NCBI GenBank assembly: GCA_032718475.1 | Contig: JAUCBJ010002087.1 | Span: 1-64,000, forward strand | Length of the DNA stretch: 64,000 bases | Direction of reading: 5' to 3' | From: Nemertoderma westbladi | Taxonomy: Eukaryota; Xenacoelomorpha; Nemertodermatida; Nemertodermatidae | Shown: positions 1-12,077 of the stretch, piece after piece | How positions within the stretch are numbered: the first letter of the stretch is position 1 | Layout of the letters: each line of letters opens with the position of its first letter | Position numbers and translations under genes: made by a program | The notes under the pieces: model-generated | Database searches by the model: none | The model's input: only the letters and a program-made list of their open reading frames with translations | Told to the model about the DNA's origin: nothing

Positions 1-3000
1 TTAATAATATAACATACAAATCGCATACTAATAGTGTAGAAATTAATACACAATAATTAATTATTATCAGAAACTTACATAGCAAGTTTCAGAAATACAA
101 TATCGATGTAAAGACTACCCTACTGGGGAAACTAAACGGTTTCAGATGCATTCAGGTAAAAGATTAAAAATGAAAAAAAAAACAGATTGAATTGTGTCAA
201 CAACTTTAAAACTAATTAATGTAAAAGTGTAGGAACGTTAATAATTTTAAATATAATACGTATTCAACTACAGCCTCCGAAAATAACAGACTACGAAAAG
301 GGAATGGGGGTTAATTTAAGGGAAAAAATATATTACAATCAAAATAATACAAAACATAAATATTATAGTTTTACAGCCAGACTCCTTGTAATCCTCATAT
401 TAGTTTCACAGACACCGCATTGCACGAACACGGACAAATAATGGCACATTAGATAGATGTCCAGTAAGAATTATAATACAGCTAGTACAATAGAAAAAGA
501 CGAGGAAATGGACACAGAATTTTATAATTGTATTGGGGTTAGGAATGTTTTTAGAATTAAATTAAATTAAAGCCTCCAAAAAAAAACATCTCCAAAACCA
601 AGAATCGAACTATTGGCGGGGTCTTATGATTCATCAGATGATTCATGTAGGTACAGCGGTACAGGTAATGTGGCCGGCCAATCACTTCGGTTCATCTAAT
701 ATTAATGAACACAATTGGTTACAATGGAGAGCCAAATAAAGAGAGAAATATTTTCATACCGAATTTCCTAGCATTAAGGGAGATGGTGTAATGCGTGACA
801 AAGAGCAGTAAAAATGTTCAAATTATCGCTCGCTGTATCCACTATCCATACAGCAGTACCAAAATATATATAAGGTGAAAGATTCACTTGCCATGCCTTG
901 CCTTCAACTATCCCCATATTCGTATCATTTTTTACAACAATTAATGTTTCAGGCGTTGATATTTCTAGAAATGAAATAAAGAATGAAATAATGTGTCCAT
1001 TTTCCACTAGCCGACGATCCATACAGCAGTACCAAAATATATATAAGGTGAAAGATTCACTTGCCATGCCTTGCCTTCAACTATCCCCATATTCGTATCA
1101 TTTTTTTAGAACAATTAATGTTTCAGGCGTTGATATTTCTCGAATGAAATAATTTGTCCATTTTCCACTAGCCGACGATCTATACAGCATTGTTACGCTC
1201 ATATTTACAATACGTTAGGTTAAATAATATCTCTTTATAACATGTTAAATTAAGGTATAAGAGAATAAGGGATAGAAAAAAAGGATATCTAGCTAGGAGG
1301 TATCTTCTTTACTGCTCCAAAGTGATATATGGGGGGGATAAATCAATACGAAATAACAAACAGCGGTCTAATGCAGCGAGAAACAGAAAGGAGAGAAACA
1401 GGAAAACAGTTATTCAATTTCGGTGAAAAAGTAATTAATATTTTAAGTGTTACGTTGTCTGCTACGATGTAATTAAATTAGTTTGTGTCATATACCGGGT
1501 ACACCGTTGGCGTTACCGTTGTACTGCTGTCAATCCAAACACAATAATGATGTAAAGGTCAGTGTTTAAACGGTTTAAATGAAACGATCAATCAATATGT
1601 AATAATGTGTCTTTCTTAAATTACGTAACGTAATTTAAACGACACCCCACCGTCCCCCAACGCTGTCACAAATTGTCACTCACATCCCCCCCCCCCCCCC
1701 CCCCATGGCACGTCACGAAATATGTTCCAAATTTAATAGCTTTATATTATTAATCCTAGTAAATAGTGATAAATATATATTGCTTGAAATAATTCCATGA
1801 AATATTTGTTTTATTGCCCCGTTGCGCATTGGTCATAGTCGTATAGAATTTAAGAGAATCCTGGTTAGGCATAGGCATAATGTACCTAACGTTGCCTGTA
1901 TTCGACAATGATGTGATAGAGTCAGACTAGAAGCTAAACTGAAAGTTTTTATATTGCGTAATTAACTTAACATGTATGTCTACACAATTTTGTTGTGTCG
2001 CGTTTTTTTCGAATACCCCCCCCCCCCCCCACCCCCACCTCGCGTTACGTAATTTAAGGATAAGTCGTAAGTCGTATAACAGAATGATGGTAAATAAACA
2101 AAGATGTATAAACAAAATAAGCGGCAGCGGTACAAGCAGACAGACACAGTACAGAACAGACCATGGAATCCCTCCATATATCTGGTACGTAATCACCACA
2201 GTCTCATTAACTAAATAAGAATTATAATATTTTTTATGGCCCGTCAAAGGTGAGATGTTGAAAGTTATTAGTCAGAAAACAATAATAAAAACTATATTAT
2301 ATAAATAAGTTACATTGAGTCAATCAAATGAGGAATAAACGAGAAAAAAGTTGTTCAATTACTAAAAATCTGGCTAAAATATCAGCACGGAATAAATGAT
2401 AATTTTTAAAACGATTTTTGGTTTTTATGTATGCCTTTGTACTCTGGAAAAAATGATCTGAAAATAATTATTCTCATATGGAAAAATCTATCGGAATATT
2501 CATCCATGAGAACACAAACCTATGGATATATTTAAAGTTCAATAAAATAATAAAATATCTAACGAAATATAATGATTTCAAAAATAGCCGTCTTAAAATT
2601 TTAGTGATATATATATTTGTTTCATTACTCAAATAATTAAATTATGTTACATCATATCATAATTTCAGAAAGAAAAACTCCAAATACAAAATATTCATTG
2701 TACAGTTTTGAAGTACGATGGTGGTTATCTGTATATTTGCGAATAGCATACCTCCAAATTTGACAGATGATGTTTTATGAGCTGAGCACTGCTGCTTTCG
2801 AAACGCCTAGAAGCACAAGGAATAGACGCACTCATTATGAATTTCGAGCTGAACATTGAAACTTAAATCAAAAAGAAAAAGAAACTACATAAATGAAATA
2901 ATTTGGAAATAAACTGAAATTATGATAAAATTTGAATTCAAATTCAAAACAAACGCCTGTCCAGGAGAACTAGAAAACGCAATATTTGTTGTATTGTATT

Positions 3001-4057
3001 GCTAGATATTCTGATTTCTTGTTAAAGAACTGATACATGGATGGAAAGTAGGTTATCGTATACTTATAATGCACAGATCATATTAAATAAATAAGAGTTA
3101 AAAGCAGCAAATATAAATAATATAATGAGATAGGCCTAGAACAATCCACAAAAATGGAATAAAAATAAACAAACGGAGCGCCATATCAGATTAATATCAA
3201 GATTTATAGTTGTACATAATTCAAGCAGTTTGAATTTTCTAAAATATAGAATCAGCAACTGAAATAGGACAACATTTCGTACCTATCGAAATTTAAAATC
3301 AATTTACAAATTAGTTTTATGTTGCGAAAAATTATAAAAACTAAAGAGGCCTACTAATTGTAACCAATCAATCTTGTTTGAAAGTAGAAAATGTTCTATA
3401 ACATATTAGCTCTTTATTAAATACAAATGAATATTCTAGTCTAGAACAACAATTATTGTGTTTTAGAACATTTCAATGAGATCATTAAAAAGAGATTTCC
3501 TTAATAAAAGCAAAAGGTCGCTATGTCAAATTAAATAATTTTTTTAAAATAGTTATTTAATTTTATATATTTTTTTAATATTTTTTTTTGAATTTATTTA
3601 GGAAACATTGAGTTAAGAAATCAGTTACTTTAAAATCCAACATCGTAATGCCCCTAAACTGATTAACAAAAGATTGAAGCGCTAAAAAAACTGTCTATTA
3701 TACATTAATCTACCCAAACTAAGCAGGTTGGGTGGGGAGAAATCTACACAAACACACAATGGAATTACAAATAGTAAAGGAAAACACTGGAAATACAAAA
3801 TAATCAAGTATCGTAATATACTACGACCTGTTTGCATGCAGCAAAGAGATAAACTGCGAATTAAACATAAATATATAATTATAATATACCCACCAATGAC
3901 TTATAATGGTTGCAAGAAACACTGGGATTCGTTAAAATCATTAGCATGTAAGTCAGTGTAGCTGTGAGGTACCGGTAGAAGGAAATGAACAGTAGTTCTG
4001 ATTGATGGTCGCCTCTCGAGGTATTCATTGTGATTTCAAGCAGCGAGACAGACGGGT
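1..4057. other. AT-rich intergenic region
   Basis: No convincing coding sequence was found on either strand. The open frames here are short, lack recognisable motifs and often overlap one another on both strands. The stretch contains a 173-bp tandem duplication and two C-runs (1686-1704 and 2016-2030). The last few hundred bases lie 3' of the prominin gene and may include its 3' UTR. Confidence 0.6.
846..1191. repeat. Tandem duplication, 2 x ~173 bp
   Basis: The segment beginning CCATACAGCAGTACC at 846 recurs at 1019 and stays nearly identical up to about 1190. The second copy has small indels. Short open frames on both strands are by-products of the duplication. No coding signal or transposon hallmark was seen. 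Confidence 0.85.
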
Positions 4058-6901
4058 TTATACGTAGCGGTTGTAGGGGTAGCGACTGGCTACCTTCGCG
4101 TGGGGAATCTCGGCGGATTGATGCATCTGTGGGGGGTAGACGTCGTTGCCGTAGGGCCGTTGGTCCCTGTGGTAACCGGTGTAGCGCGGGGGCGGCTCGT
4201 CTATCAGTCGCATATCGCTGAAGGACCCGTGTCCGGGGTCGTAATCGTCCACCGAAGTTGTCGTCCCGCGGGGGCGGGGGGGAGGGGGGCCCTCGTCGTA
4301 CCGCGGCCCCGGGGGGTTGTAGTAGACGGGTCGGGAGGCTGTCGGGGGCACCTCCGCCATGGGGATCGGTCGCTGCTGCGGATAGTGGGAGCGACGCGCG
4401 GCGCGACTCGAAGCGGGGAGGTCCTCGTTCATCCGTCGGAAATGTTTCGCTAATCGGACGCCCAACACGATAGCCGGAATTAGAGAAGCGACGACCGCGC
4501 CTAAGGCGAACCAGAACACATTGAAAGAATCCACAACATTGGAGCAAAGGACCACGTGGAAGGAGTCGTAGACGTTACTGAGAGGCCGACAGGGGGCGAC
4601 TTCGGTTTCCAGGGAATAGTAAACCAAATCAACTTGAGACCCGATAAACCAGAAAAAACTATCTTTAAAGTCCTGAACCGCCTCGACTACGATGTTATCA
4701 AGCTCGTTGGCCATATCCTCCTGGGCGGTTGTGAGACTCGACATGAAGACCGGGACGTCCTGTTCGCGGATCCACGTGAAGTTACGTTTGAGTTTCTCAA
4801 TCAACTCGTTGATGTTCAACGATAGAATCTCCAATTTTGGAACGGATGTCGTCGTCATTGCGGCGAGGTTGTTGGCCGCGGTATTGATATTATCTTTACT
4901 CTCGGTTGGAAGTTCTGGTAGTTTCGCGATCTCGAGTAATTCGTCGACGAAATAATCGAAGTCGTCGACTTCCAGGACATCGCTGCCCATTTGGCTCATA
5001 ACATCGACGTTGTCCGCAAAATGAAACTTCGTGTAATGGAAGTTTGAAAGTTTCTCGATCTCTACGGGATTAAGAAAGGCGACGCTGTTTATGTTCACTT
5101 CGCTGTCGTCGATGAAGTTTCTGGGAACCGCGTCGATCAATTTGTCAAGTTCATCAACAACTCCGGCGGAGCGGAGCACTTCCTCCAGACCCAGGGCAGT
5201 GTAGACAGTGGCGTTGTCGCGGCAGTCCTTGAGCATGCCGCTGACGCTGAGAGGCGAGTCGTAGAGAGCGCTGAAGTTGTAGAAGTAGGGCGAGGCTGGG
5301 TCGTCCACGGTCTCGGCCAGCAGCGTGAGGTCGCCGAGGTCCCGACAGACGACGGCGCCGAACGATCCCACGATAAAGAAGATGACAACAATGAGCATGA
5401 GGAGAGAGGCGAAGATAAAGGAGAATCCCACGCCGACCATGAGGAACACCCCGCCACAGGTGGAGGCCCCACTGCGCTGGGAGGGGAGGTCCGACTGGTT
5501 GAAACCACAGACACCGAGGAGAAGCCCGAGACCATAGAAGAGAGCAATGAGAACGCAGAGACCACTGACCGCTAGGAAGCCAATCCAACGGTAATTTTCC
5601 ATAGGATCGTAGTACTTCTGTATAGAGTTACGGAAGTTGACGGTGTAGTTGGTTAACAAATCCTCTGGAACGTAATCAGTCGCGTTACTCAACTCGGCCT
5701 TCAGCGATACCAAGAGCTTCTCCTCGGCGGTGGTGATCTCCGCACGGCCCTCCGCCACGCCGTCGGCCAGCTGGAGACGCACTTCCGAGCTGATCTCCGC
5801 GAGTGTGGCCTCCCCTTCGGTGACCGAGTTCAAGTAATCCGGATCCAGAACATCCCCGAGATTGGTGCGAACGTCTCGAACCGCTTCGAGCGGAACCTGG
5901 TCTGAAGAAATCAAAATCTTCAACTTGCCAATCTCGTCTCTAAGATACTCGCAGTGCTCAATCTCATTGCAATTCGGTATCTTATTAAATCCGTCATTAA
6001 GAATATCACGCTGATCCTTCAACTCCTTACTCAACGATTCGATACTCGATTGCGAATCACTTAGATACGTAATTAAATCATCAAGGTTGGGACCGATATA
6101 ATTGAGATTCTTAGCCAAGGATTTCGCCTGGGACAACGGGGAACCGGCGATATCGAGCAACCTCCGCTCGATCTGTTCCCCGGCGCTGGCGACATCGTCC
6201 AGGATGGCCCGGGCCCCCTCCCCGGTATCGGAAACCAACTCCACCGCGGTGTCGGTCAACTCGTTCGCAGAGTTGCGGACAAACAACTGGATGTCGTTGA
6301 CCCCGTCGCTGGCGACCTTGACAATGCGCCCCGGGACTGGTTGCAGGTCCGCGTTGCTAAGGAACATACAAGCGGACGCAAGGCCCATGATAACAACGAG
6401 TAGAAGTAAAAAGAAGCAGCACAGCCAACGGGTGCAGTTCGCCCGCTTTGCGGGTTTCTGCACCATCGTGCCACCACATTTGCCGCAGCAACGGCAGCAG
6501 CAAAATATCAACCCGATAATCGGCATCAATATTATGAATAAAATCCCGACAGCGAGACATATGGTAAACTCGAGGTAATTACTCTCCACTTGTTCAGTAA
6601 GTATTGTAGTCCATCCGAGTTTTGAAATTTCTCCACCGGTATCAACAAATAAATCAGTTAGAAGATCGTATGGGAGATGGTCAGGTTGAATTCGACCTAT
6701 AAATAAGTTTGTGAGTTTAATGACATCATCGAGAAATATCGAGGGGCTGTATATATTGCTGGGATCCAAGGCGTAGATCGAGCCTGAATCAACCCCGGGT
6801 GTAGATGAGCTGGGATCATTTGCAGAAACTCCATATGTAACCAATACTATAAACAATCCGGTGACTTTCCCTAAAATATCCATCGCAATACCGGTGCTCA
6901 C
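4058..6901 (-). CDS. Prominin-like pentaspan membrane glycoprotein
   Basis: The 947-residue protein has the prominin layout. A signal peptide (about residues 7-26) is followed by an extracellular N-terminus and TM1 (about 112-133), which runs into a Cys-rich juxtamembrane patch (CCCRCCGKC). TM2 lies at about 158-181, then a large glycosylatable loop, TM3 (about 439-463), TM4 (about 485-518), a second large loop with several N-x-S/T sites, TM5 (about 795-818), and a Pro/Tyr-rich cytoplasmic tail with a PPRY (PPxY-type) motif. Prominins are cholesterol-binding proteins of plasma-membrane protrusions, microvilli, cilia and photoreceptor discs. The length is slightly above the roughly 860 residues usual in vertebrates, mostly through the tail. 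Met1 and Met7 are both plausible starts; Met7 places the signal peptide at the extreme N-terminus. The reading frame has no intron, which is unusual for a family whose vertebrate members have many exons. Family assignment is firm; orthology within the family is not resolved. Confidence 0.9.
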   Translation of the reverse strand: MSTGIAMDILGKVTGLFIVLVTYGVSANDPSSSTPGVDSGSIYALDPSNIYSPSIFLDDVIKLTNLFIGRIQPDHLPYDLLTDLFVDTGGEISKLGWTTILTEQVESNYLEFTICLAVGILFIILMPIIGLIFCCCRCCGKCGGTMVQKPAKRANCTRWLCCFFLLLLVVIMGLASACMFLSNADLQPVPGRIVKVASDGVNDIQLFVRNSANELTDTAVELVSDTGEGARAILDDVASAGEQIERRLLDIAGSPLSQAKSLAKNLNYIGPNLDDLITYLSDSQSSIESLSKELKDQRDILNDGFNKIPNCNEIEHCEYLRDEIGKLKILISSDQVPLEAVRDVRTNLGDVLDPDYLNSVTEGEATLAEISSEVRLQLADGVAEGRAEITTAEEKLLVSLKAELSNATDYVPEDLLTNYTVNFRNSIQKYYDPMENYRWIGFLAVSGLCVLIALFYGLGLLLGVCGFNQSDLPSQRSGASTCGGVFLMVGVGFSFIFASLLMLIVVIFFIVGSFGAVVCRDLGDLTLLAETVDDPASPYFYNFSALYDSPLSVSGMLKDCRDNATVYTALGLEEVLRSAGVVDELDKLIDAVPRNFIDDSEVNINSVAFLNPVEIEKLSNFHYTKFHFADNVDVMSQMGSDVLEVDDFDYFVDELLEIAKLPELPTESKDNINTAANNLAAMTTTSVPKLEILSLNINELIEKLKRNFTWIREQDVPVFMSSLTTAQEDMANELDNIVVEAVQDFKDSFFWFIGSQVDLVYYSLETEVAPCRPLSNVYDSFHVVLCSNVVDSFNVFWFALGAVVASLIPAIVLGVRLAKHFRRMNEDLPASSRAARRSHYPQQRPIPMAEVPPTASRPVYYNPPGPRYDEGPPPPRPRGTTTSVDDYDPGHGSFSDMRLIDEPPPRYTGYHRDQRPYGNDVYPPQMHQSAEIPHAKVASRYPYNRYV

Positions 6902-7253
6902 TCAGTCCAGCAATCTGTCAGTGCATTTCATTAAATGATAGGATTAACCATTAACTAATTGATCATTTAGGGTTCAATAGGCCTATTTGTTACGTTACAT
7001 AAACATAATATATATCTACCATTTAAACAGTATGATATGATAGGGGGAACCTAACTCTGATATTCTATTACAGTTACTTACACTTATGGTTAATTATCGT
7101 TTGCTCAGTCCCAGTCCCACCTTCTGACCTTGAAAGTGGGGCTGGGCTGGGCATTATTTTTTTTGAGTCAGGCTTGTTGGGACGTTCCTGTTTAGGGGCC
7201 TCCATTTTTAATTTTTAAATGTCATTTTACCGCTTGCGCGATACAGGCTGACA

Positions 7254-7277
7254 GGGGGGGGGGGGGGGGGGGGGGGG
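7254..7277. repeat. Poly-G tract (24 bases)
   Basis: Uninterrupted G homopolymer. Comparable runs occur at 1686-1704 (C), 2016-2030 (C), 7506-7518 (C), 20673-20705 (C-rich), 60304-60321 (G), 61605-61619 (C) and 61975-62002 (G, the longest at 28). Exact lengths in such tracts are error-prone in assemblies. Confidence 0.9.
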
Positions 7278-8102
7278 ACTAGATGCAAAACCCGCCTTGG
7301 CGAATTAATATCCCGCCCCGCCACAATGTTAAATTCAAAAGTAGGTAAAGGAGCAGGTTACAGTACAGTGGCACGTTATTTTAACCAAAACAATAAACTA
7401 AACACAATAAAACAGGTTACAGTTTTATTTTTGAGAGTAATCAAATCATCTGTTATTTGCGTCTAATTTCCCATGGAAGGGATTAATTTTTATTGCGTCC
7501 AGTCTCCCCCCCCCCCCCTGCCCCACCCCCCCAACCCCCCTATCTCAGTATCTGCAGATCTGGTTTTTTTACTTCATTGTGGAATTTATTTTTATAGGCC
7601 GAAGTAATTTTTAAAGAAAAATTATTATTAAATAAAAATTAATTTTTATTTTTATTAGGGCCTATAGCAGTATAGTATTTTTCCTGAAAAGACAGTTTTT
7701 CACGTGCTGTGCGTAGGGCACATCGTCCTCTTCTGCAGCAAAATTTTATAGTAAAGCAAAGTAGGCCTACACCCTAAAAGTATACAGCGGCTTAAGCCTG
7801 TAAGCAGGAAGGTTACCGTGCAGTCAGCTGGTCAGGTTACAGTAGGGAATAAGACTATATAATATATAATAATAGTACAGGATGGAGCGGAGCCCCCCAA
7901 ACAGGAATGAGCCGGATTGTCCGGAAATTGGTGCAACAAGCATAATTCCGGAAATAATGGTAGCCAATATATGGAAATATAAATATAAATGACTCAGATA
8001 AAAAGTAGGCCTATCAAATAAGTTGAAAATATGGGTCATAACATTTACCGGTAGGCTAGCTAGGCCAGCCAGGTTGGAATTTATGTAGAGTTTGCTCAAC
8101 AT

Positions 8103-8228
8103 GTGTGGCGCGGATTAAGGATCCTGGCGCGTAGTGACAGGGGCGTGTGGCGCGGATTAAGGATCCTGGTGCGTAGTGACAGGGGCGTGTGGCGCGCATC
8201 GAGGATCCTGGCGGTCCTGGCGCGAATA
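8103..8228. repeat. 42-bp tandem repeat, 3 copies
   Basis: The unit starts GTGTGGCGCGGATTAAGG and recurs at 8103, 8145 and 8187. The first two copies are almost identical; the third diverges in its second half. GC content is much higher than in the flanks. The related GTGGCGCG word reappears at 8940-9005. Non-coding. Confidence 0.85.
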
Positions 8229-8354
8229 TGGATGTAGGGTTAGGTTAGGACAGTAGGAGGTAGCAGGGTAGTGTAGCAGAGCAGTGCACTGGCAACACAT
8301 CCCACTCTACAGCTCTATTTGAAATTATTCTATAGGTTTAAAAAGATTGTAAAA

Positions 8355-8840
8355 TGTCCGCTCGCTTCGCTCGCGTTTATACTATAAACCTACTCTTAGC
8401 ACTGTCTGGCTGTGGACAAATGGAAACACACGGATTTGGGATTGAGCATGACCATTAAAAACATGACTTGTTTCAAAAGATTTTCAATTGTCAGATTCTT
8501 CAAACCAATAAAACCATGACAGCCTGCATGATTCAGCAGAATTTCCGTGCTCGCCGCGCTCGCCAGCTCAGCAGCTCGCAATTTAATGACATCTGCATTT
8601 CTGCATTTGACATTTGAAAACAGTCGCTTTGCCTACTTTAAATGCTGAAATGTTAAAATTTTCGTGCTCGCTGCGCTCGCATCTTGATCACATCTACATT
8701 TAAAAACAGTCAGTTGATGTTTACCTACTACTACTACTACTACAACTATACAGCACTATCTGACTATTACTGTCAGACTGTATTTATGTTAACATAATCA
8801 GATATAATTGGAATATTTCCTTGCTCGCTACACTCGCATT
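8355..8840. repeat. Diverged repeat marked by paired GCTCGC words
   Basis: Variants of GCTCGC-nnn-GCTCGC occur near 8360, 8550, 8665 and 8822, about 120-190 bp apart. Some are followed by similar AT-rich text (CATTT..AAAACAGTC). The pattern suggests an old tandem or dispersed repeat whose most conserved part is the paired word. No coding capacity was seen. Confidence 0.45.
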
Positions 8841-9019
8841 TTAATGTTAAAATACTGTAGGGCTACAGCATTATAAACTGATAAATTAATACAATTAGGC
8901 CTAAGCAATTACTGCAAAATTTCATAGTCAATTGTTGGCTTGGCGCGCATTTGATATCATGGGTGGCGCGATTTTCGTTTAACCAGAACGCGTGTGGCGC
9001 GCTTTTTGTCAGTATTCCA

Positions 9020-9230
9020 TATAGGCTGTAGGTCGTGGGTTCGATCCTCAGTTTTCCTCACATGGGCCAGAGCAGTTTTCGTTTCGGCACGAATGCTTTA
9101 AAGGGACCAGCCAGGGCGCATCTCTCGTCTTGCATCCTTAAGTGGTAGCTAAATGAGTACTGGAGTTTCCTCTGGGGAGTAAAGTTCTGGGGGGACCGCA
9201 CTGGAAATATCAGTAGGATATATGACCAAG
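9020..9230 (+). mobile_element. Possible tRNA-derived SINE fragment
   Basis: GGGTTCGATCC at about 9037-9047 matches a tRNA/pol III B box and is followed by roughly 180 bp of moderately GC-rich, non-coding sequence, as in the body of a tRNA-derived SINE. The A box is not convincing, there is no clear tail or target duplication, and no cloverleaf forms, so this is not a tRNA gene. It could be an unrelated repeat with a chance B-box match. Confidence 0.3.
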
Positions 9231-9267
9231 GCAATAAGATAGATTTAATAGGCTACCCACAGACCCT

Positions 9268-9590
9268 ATGATATTATAAACCTTTTTTTATATTCAGATA
9301 TTGCAGTATTCAGGTATTGCAGTATTGGTACCGGTAATTGTTGATTTTATATTGTTGGCTTTATTGGCCTGTTTGTATGAAGACTAACTAAGAATTTATG
9401 TTTCTTTTTGATGATGGAATCTAGCTAAACCATAATACACTGTTAACCAGTTTATACTGTTTATAAGGTGTATTGTACGAGAATGTATTATAAACCTTGT
9501 TTTATATCTACGGTAGATAGGTATCGATAATTGTATTGTATTGTATATAATTATATTGTTGGCTTTGATGGCCTGTAATTTTGGTTTGGC
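9268..9590. repeat. Diverged direct repeat, spacing ~214 bp
   Basis: Text beginning ATTATAAACC near 9273 and ending in a TATTGTTGGCTTTATTGGCC-like stretch recurs, diverged, from about 9487 (ending in TTGTTGGCTTTGATGGCC). No coding content. Confidence 0.5.
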
Positions 9591-10617
9591 CTTTTTTAAA
9601 AAGTTGAAAATGTCCGGAAATATCCCTGAACTATTCCTGATGGGGAATTTCCATTTTTTACTGTGTTTTTTCAACTGTCCCGAATTTCCCAGGTCCGGGA
9701 AATTCCGGACACCTTGAGACCAAAAAAATAATGAGCCGGCACAGCCACAGGGCCGGCTCACGGATTTCAAAAAAAAAATGTATGCAGTATGATAGATGGA
9801 TAACCTAACTGCCTAATGTATATGTAAAGCAAATGGTTTGCATTTTAATGTAAAGGTCTGGCTGTGAGGTCCAAAAAATCGAAAAATTGTCCATAATTAC
9901 CCCAGTATACCCTATAAAATAGGCCTAAATAAAAATTATAAAATATTTATAAAAACGTTTTCTTATAAAGGATATACATTAAATTATAGGCTTATAGCAG
10001 TATAGGTACCGGCTGACCGGTATGACATATGACCTACAATTGCGCGGTGGCGGTGTACCGGTAGGCCTAATTCATTTCATATTAAAACATGCTCAATAAA
10101 GCTAATACAGTAATACTAAGGTAGTTCATAGTTGGCTTTACTATGCTATGCACAACAAACTTAGGCGTACTCGCACTCGCGGTAGCTGGATTGGACAGAT
10201 GGAGGAAAAGCAGAACACCGAACATGGCTGCATGGAACAATAACCGAATAAAGAAATGCGATAGGCTATAACAGTATAAACAACCAACTTTAACATGCAG
10301 ACATGAAATCCAATACAATGTACGGTACAGCAGCACAGTACAGACGTACGGTACACAACCGGTACCGTAGAGCTGTAGAGGAAAAGCAGAACAATGAAGA
10401 AATGCAAAATCACACACAGCTGTGCAGCATCCTGCACACGCACAGCAGACAGCTGACTCAAGGCCATCGCCATATTAATTGCCTCTATGGTCAGATGGTA
10501 TAGGACATTGAACAAGTTGAGCTAGGTACAGTAGTTAATGAATTTTCCAATATGTCTTTAAAACCCCTCCACAACCTACAAGCGGGATCTCTCCTCCAAT
10601 TGATATTGTTGATCCTC

Positions 10618-11236
10618 CAAACTTCACAACGTCCAGAAACTACAGTATGATGTTTCGGTAGAGACCGTGGATATTCTGTCTGCTCTTGATGTTAATTAAT
10701 AAATCTCGTGGACCAGATAATATCCCACCGAGTTTCTTAAATCGTTGATGAAATTCCTTGCACCTTCTTTATTTAGAATATTTAAATTACTGAAAAAAGG
10801 CAACTATTTTCCGATTGTGTGGAATAATTAATGCCTTAGAAATTCACCAACATAAAAATGGGAGTAAAATTGACATACAGTATTTAGTACTATCCGATTT
10901 CACTTCTCGCAATCCCAGGGAAAGTGTTCGAAAGGTGCATATTCATTGCAGTATATGAACAAGTAAGGGTGCGACTACACAACGCCCAACATGGGTTTAG
11001 AAAATGTAGCTCACATTTATTACTCAACTTCCTTATTTTCCTAGATAATGTTTACAAAGGTATGGATAATGGAGAGTTGGAGGTGGAGACAGTTCGACTT
11101 TCAAACTTCGACTTTCAAAAAGCATTTGAATCAGTTAGCCACGAGTCACTACTTAAAAAGTTATGGTATGGATGGAGAAGAAGGCGTAAGAGGAAATCTT
11201 TGGTATTCTCTGGTAAGTTAAAAATTAACTACTAGA
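10618..11236 (+). pseudogene. Decayed non-LTR retrotransposon reverse transcriptase
   Basis: Three short frames together show the order of a LINE-type reverse transcriptase. Around 10700 a SRGPDNIPPSFLK segment matches the conserved GPD-x-IP block. Next, LFRIFKLLKKGNYFP-type sequence (about 10750-10815) matches the loop before the fingers/palm. Then from 10924 the text contains FERCI, HGFRK, an FDFQKAFESVSH block (canonically DF-x-KAFD-x-V-x-H) and LLKKLWYG. Several stops and frame changes separate the parts, and the downstream YxDD region is missing. It is an old, 5'- and 3'-truncated, non-functional copy. A CR1, Jockey or RTE origin cannot be decided from this fragment. Confidence 0.75.
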
Positions 11237-12077
11237 AAGCTAGCAAGCTGCCTGGAAGGAGCCCGGGGGAAAAATCCTAGCCAAGACTATTACAAAGAAC
11301 TATGTCAGTCAGCAGTAAGTAAACTAAAATTGTCTAAACTGCAAGGCGTGAGGCAAGCTGACTTTGTGGCTCGCCCCACATAATAAAAAATGCAACTTAG
11401 CTACCACTAACAAAAATATAATATGAAGCAAATAATTTCATTATCAAGAACGTTTACAAGATATAAGATGCGATTACCGAATATTTATAAAAAATGCCCA
11501 TGATGCACAACCAGATAAATAACAACGAATAGAGCCAAATAACAAATTTAGTTTCCTTCTATAGGTATTACCCCGTCGTCAAGCGGAATATCTCTTCCCA
11601 GTGAATTCTATGTGAATATGTAATATAGGTACTCCTTAGGCGATAGGCCAGAGCGGGCTCCTTAAATACATGCAACTACTGTATTATAGTGTAGGTCAAC
11701 TATAAAACATTTTGCAATCCACAGTGAGTATCGACTGCAATAGGACACAACACACTGCTTTGTGTAACTAAAATTCATTCTCCTGATCCACCCCCTAACA
11801 TAGCAGAGTGAGTAACCTTATTGTAGATATACCCTTAGGAAGCACTGGGAGAGCAATCAGCTTATGGGGTAATACATTAGAAACCAACAGCTTATGTGTG
11901 AGTAAACATTGCCTTTCCTTATAGCCTACTAGTAAAACTTGGCAACCAACACGTTTTTCTATGACTGTGTATAACATATTAAGCCATATTTCATCATGAA
12001 CACCAGCTGTTATTTTACCATTGCTTTTAATTTCGCGACAAAACAATGTCAAAAAACTAAATATATCGAATACCACA
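11237..12077. other. Flank of the nested retrotransposon; no gene recognised
   Basis: The stretch between the LINE remnant and the outer BEL/Pao element shows nothing I can name. A 93-codon minus-strand frame at 11795-12076 abuts the insertion site but lacks an ATG and any family resemblance. The last five bases, 12073-12077 (CCACA), are the left copy of the outer element's target-site duplication. Confidence 0.6.

Larger units (their letters stand above)
6902..10617. other. Intergenic region with small repeats
   Basis: No gene is recognised. It holds a 24-base G-run (7254-7277), a C-run (7506-7518), a 42-bp tandem repeat, diverged repeats marked by a GCTCGC motif, a possible SINE, a CTA microsatellite near 8728 and a diverged direct repeat at 9268-9590. 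Open frames around 10082-10515 occur on both strands over GTAC-rich sequence and look fortuitous. The first part lies upstream of the prominin start and may hold its promoter, but no clear core element was seen. Confidence 0.55.

Noticed and set aside
898-1152. 84- and 97-codon frames on opposite strands
   Set aside because: They arise from the 173-bp tandem duplication in AT-rich DNA.
4100-6578. Alternate-frame ORFs over prominin (up to 158 codons)
   Set aside because: Shadows of the real gene on the opposite or shifted frames, without recognisable motifs.
9037-9047. tRNA gene suggested by a B-box match
   Set aside because: No cloverleaf or convincing A box; at most a SINE remnant.
11795-12076. 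93-codon minus-strand frame next to the outer insertion site
   Set aside because: No ATG, no family resemblance, and no convincing extension across the empty target site.
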